Source of the DNA: Protea cynaroides
Taxonomy: Eukaryota; Streptophyta; Magnoliopsida; Proteales; Proteaceae
DNA: 64,000 nucleotides
Direction: 5' to 3'
Assembly: GCA_028583415.1 (NCBI GenBank)
Contig: CM053266.1
Location: 46,812,726 to 46,876,725, forward strand
Part shown: positions 56,601-64,000 of the stretch, one piece after another
Numbering within the stretch: the stretch's first letter is position 1
How the letters are laid out: every line of letters starts with the position of its first letter
Program-made: the position numbers and the translations under genes
The notes under the pieces: generated by a model
Seen by the model: the letters and a program-made list of their open reading frames with translations, nothing else
The model's database searches: none
Told to the model about the DNA's origin: nothing

Positions 56601-59600
56601 GTCAAAATGATCTCAATAGCAATCTCCATGTGCCATTTCTTGAGAATGAACAGGCAAGGGGATCAAAGAGAGAATATTCTCATACAGTCGACACACATGC
56701 ACTAACCATGAATATGAGGGAAGTCCAACAAGATTCCTTGCATGCTTACCAGGAGATACTTCAAAGGAGTGGTTACCACAGAAACAGAAACAATCCTGTC
56801 ATAAGTTCTCCAGAAATTTGCAAGAAAAGGAGGACTGAGAAGGCCCAATATACCACCACTCCTAGCAGTTCATATTTTGCAGAAGCAAACAAAATGGGTT
56901 GGGGACAAGCACCGCAAAGTTACCATAGAACAGCAGACACAGAGTTCAATAATATGCTTGGCACGGAGGAACCAAAAAATGGAATCAGTAAATCCGTACA
57001 AGATGTGTATGCTCACTCTATGATGACAGAGAATTGCCCAGTTCAAAGTAGTAGTACAGATCCACTTTCACTTAGCAGGCCAATCTTTGATGAGCTACAA
57101 ACTTCTGGGTTTATGCTCAACTTTGATCTCACAGAAAGGATGACATCGAAGAGGCCCAGTGGATCTACACGGGTATGGGACATAGCCTCCCTAACTGCAA
57201 ATGCACAGTGTACCCAATTTCCTTCAACCCCTCAGAAAACAGTGCCAACGTCGCATGATAGGCAAGGAACTGAAACTGTTGAGAGACAACAAGCTTGTCT
57301 AGAAGGCCTTGTTGCTGAAAACTGTGCAAAGAAAAAGAGGGCAAGAAAATCAACCCCACCTGTAAATTCAGTTTCCTCCAGTGTGAATCAAGTGCATCTG
57401 CAAGAGAACAAGACTGCTATCTATGATCAACACCAAAACCCAGCCACATCTAGAGGTACATCCCTTAAGCAGAAAACTTTTGAATTAATACCATCCGCAG
57501 GAACAAGTAAATTCTCCCAACAAAAAATTTTTGTCAGTCCTATGAACAGTGAGGTCTTTGCTGCAGGTCAGTCAGAAATAACAGAGCCGGACATGGTTCC
57601 CATAGATGAGATTGTTCAGAGATTGAAGCATCTAAACATCAATGGAGATATCAGCAGAATCCAGGAACCAGAGCAAAATGCATTGGTTCCTTACAATGGC
57701 AACAGCTCAATGGTTCCTTATGAGGGGCTGTTTGATCCTACAAGAAAAAGGCAGCCACGACCCAAAGTTGACCTTGACCCAGAGACAAATAGAGTTTGGA
57801 AACTTCTAATGGGGAAGGAAGACAATGAACGGTTGGAACAGATGGACAAGAACAAGGAGAAATGGTGGGAAGAAGAAAGGAGAGTATTCCGTGGACGGGC
57901 AGAGTCATTCATTGCCCGCATGCATCTTGTTCAAGGTACAAAATGAAGCTGATTCACTTTCACCAATTCAAATTTCTAGTACATAAAAATGTTGGCCTTG
58001 CTGCATATTTCTTGCATGATTGGTGATCCCCCTGGCAATTAAATTTGTGGTTGAACCATATGGTGCACATGTCAGGCTATGATCATTTTTGCCTGTGACA
58101 GAAAATAAATATAGATTTAGATCATATTCCTAGTGATGACCTGCACTGGAGTAATATATAACAATCAAATCAATACAAGCGAAGCGAGAGGGTAAGTAAC
58201 ACACTACATGAACAAGTGCTACAATAAGACTTAGTGTATCACTTTAGACAATAAAATAAGAGAAATACACTATACAACAGTAATAGAAAATATTTAAAAG
58301 ACTGGCATTCAAACTTCTTAAAATCTTGGTGCTAGAATATTAAGTCCTGCAAATGTCATTCAAGTTGTTATTTTAGGTCATCCCATGGCAACAATCCAAA
58401 TGGTTCTGACAGTCTGAAAATCTGAAATGGTCTATTCCCACAACTTAGATACCAAACTTATTCATCTTGCACTTATATGTTTTTGGGTAGATTTCTATCT
58501 TTAACAGGAAAATTATGTTTTCCATAGGGGATAGACGCTTCTCCCAGTGGAAAGGATCAGTTGTGGACTCAGTGGTTGGGGTCTTTCTTACTCAGAATGT
58601 ATCTGATCATCTTTCCAGGTAAACTTACATTGTCAAATTACAAGCCAGAATAGATTATCCTGAAACTTATGACCATTGATAATCCTCATTTCCTTCGCTT
58701 CCTGTACAGCTCTGCCTTCATGTCCCTTGCTGCAAGATTCCCTCTTCAGTCAAAGAGCAATGAGACAGCATGCTGTAAAGAAGGAATACAAACATCACTT
58801 GACGAGCCTGAGGTGTGCAATCTAGAAAAGGAGGACACCATCAAATGGCATGAAAAAATGCCAAGTCAGCTTGTCTGTAATCAGAGCTCTATGATGTTCA
58901 ATGAAGTTAGACACAGAGAAGAACGAGAAGTGGCTAACAGCAATGAATCCTTTGGTAGCAATATGGGAGATGGAAGCTCCACTGACAATTCAGGAGGCAA
59001 GCAGTCACCAATATGCAGGAGCAATCTAGAGATTTCCCATGATTTACTGCCAAACAAAACAGATAACCTGACCACAAACATAGGAGCAGTGAATTTTACA
59101 GAAGGAGAGGATAGAAGAACACTTGAAGATGCACTTTCATCTCAAAACTCTACAGAGTCATCAACTTTCCAGATCACTGAAAGGAATGGATCATGCTCAG
59201 ATTCCAACTCAGAAGTGGAAGATCTGGTAACACAGAGTCCATCTAAACCGTCATCAGATGGTTTTGATGGTTGCACTTTTACAGAGCTACTACAGATGGG
59301 AGGAAGCACCATGTTCCAGGAGTTTTACAACTGTGGAAGTGAGAGTTCTTTATTTAACCTTGGCACCAAGTGTGAGCAGACCCAATCAACCCAATCAAAA
59401 GGTTTGGACTCAGACAAACATAGATCAAGCACGGTCCGGATAGGCTGCTTAAAAGATTCATCTGCACACAGCAGCTACCCATCCAATTCATATCCACCCC
59501 ATATAGAAGTTCCTATCATCCAAAACAGTACATACAGTTTGCATGTGACTCGAGACTCCGGAATACTGCAAGTCCAGTACCCAGAGATGTCAGGAGAAAA

Positions 59601-62600
59601 AAGTAGATCTCCCTTGCCTTCAATTGCTTCAGATATCACCAAGACAATACATGCCGATTCCACTACCAAACAAAATACAGTAGTGTCAGAAACTGTAGGT
59701 GAAACTACAGTTCAAAAAGTACCACCAAGTGCTCAGGCAGAACCACCAGCTGGTCTGTATGGATCTTTAAACAAGCATCAGACCAAGACATTGTATGGCT
59801 TGCAACCAGAAACTTACTGTGAGAGGAATCCAAAATCATTCAACCATCAACATAGAGATATGAAGGAGGCATTCCAATCAGAAAACACTACGCTTGGAGA
59901 ACCTAGAAACTTTGTTCACACTGTGGCTGAAAGGAAAAAGAGTGGAATGAACCAAGTGTCAAGCTCACCAGCATTTTCAGAATTTTTAGATGTGGAAAGG
60001 GGATGTTTAGCAGATCAAGAAAATTCAATAGAGAATAAGGTGGTTCAATCAAACTTGAAAGAGCAAGTTCATGTTCCTGACAACTCAACCACAGTCACTA
60101 CAAAGAATTTGAAAGCTAAAAAAATAGAGAGAGAGAAAAAGAAGGAAATTGATTGGGATAGTTTAAGAAAGAAAGCTTTTGCAGATTTTGGAAAAAAAGA
60201 AAGAAGTAGCAATAGAATGGACTCACTGGACTGGGAAGCAGTGAGATGTGCAGATGTTAATGAGATTGCTAATGCCATCAAGGAACGAGGAATGAACAAC
60301 ATGCTTGCCGAGAGAATCAATGTATGCAAATGTCATTCCTTCTCATTGACCCTCAAATTTGGCAGTAGGCCATGAGATGAAAAGGGCATCATGAAGCCTG
60401 GGTACTCACAAAATTTTTCTGCAGGATTTCCTCAACCGACTGGTCAGGGAACATGGAGGGATTGATCTTGAATGGTTAAGGGATGTTCCACCTGACCAAG
60501 TAAAGTAAGTCCTCAATATAAATTTGTAAACCACCTCCTTGCAAAAATAGGTTCACACACTTATCACAGTCTGTCATTTCAGCATCCCATTGTTTATTTA
60601 AATGTTCTATTGCTTGTAGAGAGTACCTGCTGAGCATAAGGGGATTGGGTCTGAAAAGTGTGGAGTGTGTACGGCTTCTGACACTTCATCATCTTGCTTT
60701 TCCAGTAAGTTTAGACAAAATGAATTATCAGTTATAAAATGCATAGGTTAAACCCAAACTGACACAATATTCTACTTTGGCATGGTTTCAACAAATTATT
60801 TTCTCAAAAAGGTTGACACAAATGTTGGCCGCATAGCTGTGAGGCTGGGATGGGTACCACTACAACCACTGCCTGAGTCACTTCAATTGCATCTTCTAGA
60901 AATGTAAGTATGGTATGCCAACCCAACAACAATACCAACTTTTCCCTAACATGAAACGCTAACCCTCAAATTATATAGGTACCCAATGCTGGAATCAATT
61001 CAGAAATATCTTTGGCCACGGCTCTGCACGCTAGATCAACGGACACTGTAACCCCAGAATTTGTCTTTAGTACATTTAATTTTCATTTAAAGTTTGCATG
61101 AATTTCTTATATGAATTCAAGAAGGCAACAAAAGTATTACCAACAAAACTAATACTGATTGAATGTGTGAAAACAGGTATGAATTGCATTATCAGATGAT
61201 TACATTTGGAAAGGTATATTGTTGCATTTACTAGAAATTTCAATTAAGTCTTTGCCTCACTTGTTATCAACCATGTGCAAAAGCTAATTGAATTGGCATG
61301 CTTTGAGTTTCACACAGGTTTTCTGTACAAAGAGCAAGCCAAATTGTAATGCATGTCCAATGAGAGGAGAGTGCAAACACTTTGCCAGTGCATTTGCAAG
61401 GTTTACCCTCCACATTTCTTAAGGATATCTTAGCCTCCAAATTAAGCATCATTAACTAGTCAGAAGTCCCCAATGCAGGCACTAATGCTAGGCCTGGATT
61501 GTATAAGTCAATAACCCTCACAAAAAGTTCTACCATCCTGGGCGTTGCATTTTTAAGTCTAAAAACACAAAATGCAAGTGAAACCCACCCCCTTACCCAA
61601 ATACGGAAGAAGGGGATCACAGATCAGATGATCAGGATCATTAATCAAACTGACTCATGAACTTGTGGGCCAACTAAGAATCTGCACGAGTGATGGAGGT
61701 CAGGAAGACTGGGTTTTCCATCATCTCAAAATTAATCCTCCTTCAAAAAAAAAAAAAAAAAGTGCATGATGATAAATCAGATTTTAGAAAAAATAAGCAT
61801 TCTAATGAATATGTTTGGATGCAGTGCGAGGTTTGCCCTGCCAGCTCCAGAGGAGAAGAGTATAGTGAGTTCAACTGTTCCAGTTGCACATGAGTACTAC
61901 CCAACTTCAGGTCTCAACATCCCAACACTGGGTATCAACCCAATGCCCCTGCCTCTAACTGATGGCAAGGCAGGTAGAGTTCACAACGAACTTACAGAAA
62001 ACAGGAAAGAAAACCAAAATTGTGAACCTATAGTTGAAGTCCCGGCAACACCAGAGCCTGAATGTGCAGAGATATCAGAAAGTGATATCGAAGACTTTTT
62101 TGATGAGGATACTGATGATATTCCAACAATCAAACTTAACATTGAAGAGTTCACAACGAACTTACAGAACTATATGCAAGAGTACAGTACGGAACTTCAG
62201 GAGGGAAACATGTCTAAGGCTTTGGTTGCTTTGACTCCACAAACTGCTTTTATCCCTGTGCCAAAGTTGAAGAATGTGAGCAGGTTACGCACCGAACACC
62301 AAGTGTAAGTGAGCAACATTTTCCCCTCATTTACATTAATCTTGTCTTTTTTTCTTGGGTTTTTTTTGTTTCATTTTTTTAGTTGGTAACAAGAAATAAA
62401 TACTTTTATTGGTACCCTGATCATGTAGAGCTAAAATGAATTCATGTGCATGCCACATTACTTCCAATGATCAAGTTGGATTTGTTTCAAACAGTACTTG
62501 TTGAAACGAAGAATATATGAAACCCACTAAGCTATATGGATGACTCAAATCCTACAAGATCTATTATACTAACTTCCTTTTCTCCCTGATTTCAGTTACG

Positions 62601-63745
62601 AGCTACCAGATTCACACCCTCTTCTGAAAGGGGTCAGTTAATCTACACCATTATGTGAAATTCTATTTGCTATGATATGAACTTAGTTTTCTGACTAAAA
62701 TACACTCTACAGATGGACAGGCGAGAACCAGATGATCCTTGTTCATACCTCCTCGCTATATGGACTCCAGGTATGCACACAATTCAAAAGGAGTGAAACT
62801 GCTTTGCAGCCAAGTGTTGCCCATGAGGCAACCATACATCATCAAAATCAACTTTAAAGTATAATGATGAAAGCTTTAACTTCGTGATTTATGACAAAGA
62901 GTGTTGTTGTGCAGTAGTATGAGGGGCCAATATTACTGAAACTAAAGAAATACTCTTAACAAAGTAGTAGAGCTATTTGATCCAGATAATTCTTTTTTTT
63001 AATGATTTATTATCCTATGTCCAACATCAGGTGAAACAGCAGAATCAATCGAACCACCAAGAAGCGGTTGTAGTTCTCAAGAATCTGGCAAACTATGCAA
63101 CGAGAATACATGCTTTTCATGCAACAGTATACGAGAAGCAAATTCCCAAACAGTCCGAGGGACTATTTTGGTGAGGAGGGACCATAAACCATACAAAATT
63201 AATACATGATCATTTTCAGTGAGCAAAATCCAATTCACTAGACTAAATTTCAACGACTGATATTTACAACACTCCATTGAACAGATACCGTGCCGAACAG
63301 CAATGAGGGGTAGCTTTCCACTCAATGGCACATATTTTCAAGTCAACGAGGTAAAAAAAAAACATATTTTGAATCTCTGACTAACAAATGGTTATAGTGT
63401 GCCTCAAAATTTGGACTTTTTTGGAATCAAGTGGCAATTATAAAATATGATTCCCATCCAGGTATTTGCTGACCATGATTCTAGTATTAAACCAATTGAC
63501 GTTCCAAGGGCATGGCTATGGAATCTACCAAGAAGGACTGTTTACTTTGGTACCTCCATACCAACGATATTTAAAGGTAAGAATGTTAGAAAAGAAAACC
63601 TTTGTTCCCTAATCTGTGAGCTAAAGTCTAAGCAAAAACCTTTGTTCCCTAATCTGTGAACTGAAGTCTAAGCAACTGAATCCAAAAATGTTATTTGTGC
63701 TGCTAGGTCTAACAACAGAAGGAATTCAACACTGCTTCTGGAGAG
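53656..63745 (+). CDS. DME: DEMETER-family 5-methylcytosine DNA glycosylase/lyase (17 exons, C-terminus off window)
   Basis: DEMETER/ROS1 enzymes excise 5-methylcytosine in the nucleus, driving active DNA demethylation; DME acts in gamete companion cells and sets imprinting. Exons: 53656-54175, 55041-57935, 58528-58618, 58710-60321, 60425-60504, 60620-60704, 60812-60903, 60979-61047, 61177-61213, 61318-61400, 61825-62304, 62596-62632, 62713-62770, 63031-63170, 63285-63350, 63462-63576, 63707-63745. All junctions are GT/AG with matching phase. Features in order: Lys-rich KPKRKKHRPKVVLEGKPKR and CRRVLNFNLED (exon 2); domain A WWEEERRVFRGRAESFIARM; GSVVDSVVGVFLTQNVSDHL (exon 3); long variable linker (exon 4); helix-hairpin-helix GLGLKSVECVRLL with catalytic Lys (exon 6); catalytic Asp in VDTNVGRIAVRLGW (exon 7); 4Fe-4S ligands C-x6-C-x2-C-x5-C in CTKSKPNCNACPMRGEC (exon 10); domain B DIPTIKLNIEEF; permuted CXXC unit CNENTCFSCN (exon 14); RRM-like part WLWNLPRRTVYFGTS (exon 16). 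All key residues are present and no stop is seen. The N terminus and KPKRK block favour DME over ROS1. Confidence 0.95.
54247..55130 (+). repeat. Three tandem copies spanning the intron 1/exon 2 boundary of the DME gene
   Basis: Copies at about 54247-54533, 54534-54843 and 54844-55130 share ACTAATTTATAATGAAAT, TGTCCATACAAAGAGAATGT, TTAGATAATCTCA and the exon-start sequence TTTCCAGTTCATCATCA(C/T)AG. In copy 3 the acceptor TTACAG at 55035-55040 leads into the true exon 2 (phase fits: D-D-F-P-V-H-H-H-S-Y-D-L-N). In copy 2 the same acceptor is intact (exon-like part from 54720, GFPVHHHSYDLNSPPKTIID). In copy 1 it reads TTACAC (54435-54440) and is lost. Confidence 0.9.
55892..56311 (+). repeat. 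In-frame coding minisatellite, 14 copies of 30 bp (NSSAGNAYDV/AA)
   Basis: The ten-residue unit NSSAGNAY plus two residues (DV x4, DT, AA x2, DA x2, AA x4, DA) is repeated 14 times inside DME exon 2; a partial NSS follows. The first four units are nearly identical at DNA level (AACAGTTCTGCTGGGAATGC ATATGACGTT), so expansion is recent. The segment lies in the poorly conserved N-terminal region before the glycosylase core and would be a flexible low-complexity linker. The alternative-frame ORFs (169, 176 and 165 codons) come from this array. Confidence 0.97.
57936..58527 (+). other. DME intron 2
   Basis: Intron of about 590 bp between exons 2 and 3 (donor GTACAA at 57936, acceptor TTTTCCATAG at 58518-58527). 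No repeat or gene is seen inside. Confidence 0.85.
61401..61824 (+). other. DME intron 10
   Basis: Intron of 424 bp between the Fe-S exon 10 and exon 11 (donor GTTTAC, acceptor GGATGCAG). It contains an A-run near 61744-61760 and nothing else of note. Short open frames across it are intron read-through. Confidence 0.85.
63595..63675 (+). repeat. 40-bp tandem duplication in DME intron 16
   Basis: TTTGTTCCCTAATCTGTGAG ... AAGTCTAAGCAA at 63601 is repeated 40 bp later (63641) with two changes. It lies in the intron between exons 16 and 17. Confidence 0.93.
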
Positions 63746-64000
63746 GTATGAAATAGCAAAATAGTAGCACCCTTGCTACTAAAATTACCTTGAGCTTCTT
63801 TGTCTGGATTCAATTATATTTTCAAACCACCCCATATGTGCATATAAACACCCATAAAAGACACAAAGGTGCAGGAAAAACATGATACGGGAAAGGCCAG
63901 GAGAATTCCTTATTTCCATCATCCATCTACCTTTCAATGGAGAACTGAGAAAGACTAAGGAATCATTACTTGATTTATCATAGAACACCCATGAGGTTGT
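63746..64000 (+). other. Start of DME intron 17
   Basis: After the donor GTATGA at 63746 the window ends inside an intron; the exon encoding the conserved C-terminus of the RRM-like domain is not found before base 64000. Confidence 0.7.

Overview
This is a window of nuclear DNA from a flowering plant. The evidence is three plant-specific genes interrupted by introns (a DEMETER-type DNA glycosylase, the chloroplast import protein TIC100 and a sterol C-14 reductase), a captured copy of nuclear psbY, and plant-type transposable elements (copia, TRIM, Tourist/PIF, hAT, Mutator-like, RTE and L1 LINEs, tRNA-derived SINEs). The AT-rich, repeat-laden intergenic DNA and large introns fit a medium-to-large genome. 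The sequence alone does not fix the species; a eudicot is my best guess.

Left part (1-11.4 kb): the minus strand carries the 5' half of TIC100. Exons 1-4 lie at 11409-9703 and exon 5 at 1446-1356, so intron 4 is about 8.26 kb. That intron holds a complete 996-bp TRIM retrotransposon, a CpG-rich island between two (TA)n arrays, and a hAT-like element (5258-9224, 8-bp target duplication). The hAT-like element in turn contains a PIF/Harbinger-like element (6836-8804, TTA duplication) carrying a broken psbY copy, and a SINE (about 8857-8968). The rest of TIC100 lies off the left edge, beyond an intron that holds the 3' end of a copia element.

12.5-19.2 kb, plus strand, head-to-head with TIC100: a decayed Delta14-sterol reductase (FACKEL) gene. 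The first three exons and last two are recognisable and in order. The middle exons are missing, and the last exon is broken by an expanded (GA)n tract and a stop. A 1.66-kb element with long terminal inverted repeats sits in the gap.

19.2-53 kb: no gene I can support. It holds three hairpin MITEs of one family with 9-bp target duplications, several other MITEs, a 5'-truncated L1 LINE with target duplications, an AT-eroded RTE LINE, a second SINE, G-quadruplex-prone tracts and a roughly 300-bp satellite array with an internal 57-bp minisatellite.

53.6-63.7 kb, plus strand: seventeen exons of a DEMETER-family 5-methylcytosine DNA glycosylase, with consistent splice phases throughout. The catalytic Lys and Asp, the 4Fe-4S ligands, the permuted CXXC unit and most of the RRM-like domain are present; only the C-terminal exon(s) lie past the right edge. 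Two oddities mark this gene: a three-fold tandem repeat spanning the intron 1/exon 2 boundary, which creates decoy exon copies, and a 14-copy 30-bp coding minisatellite in exon 2.
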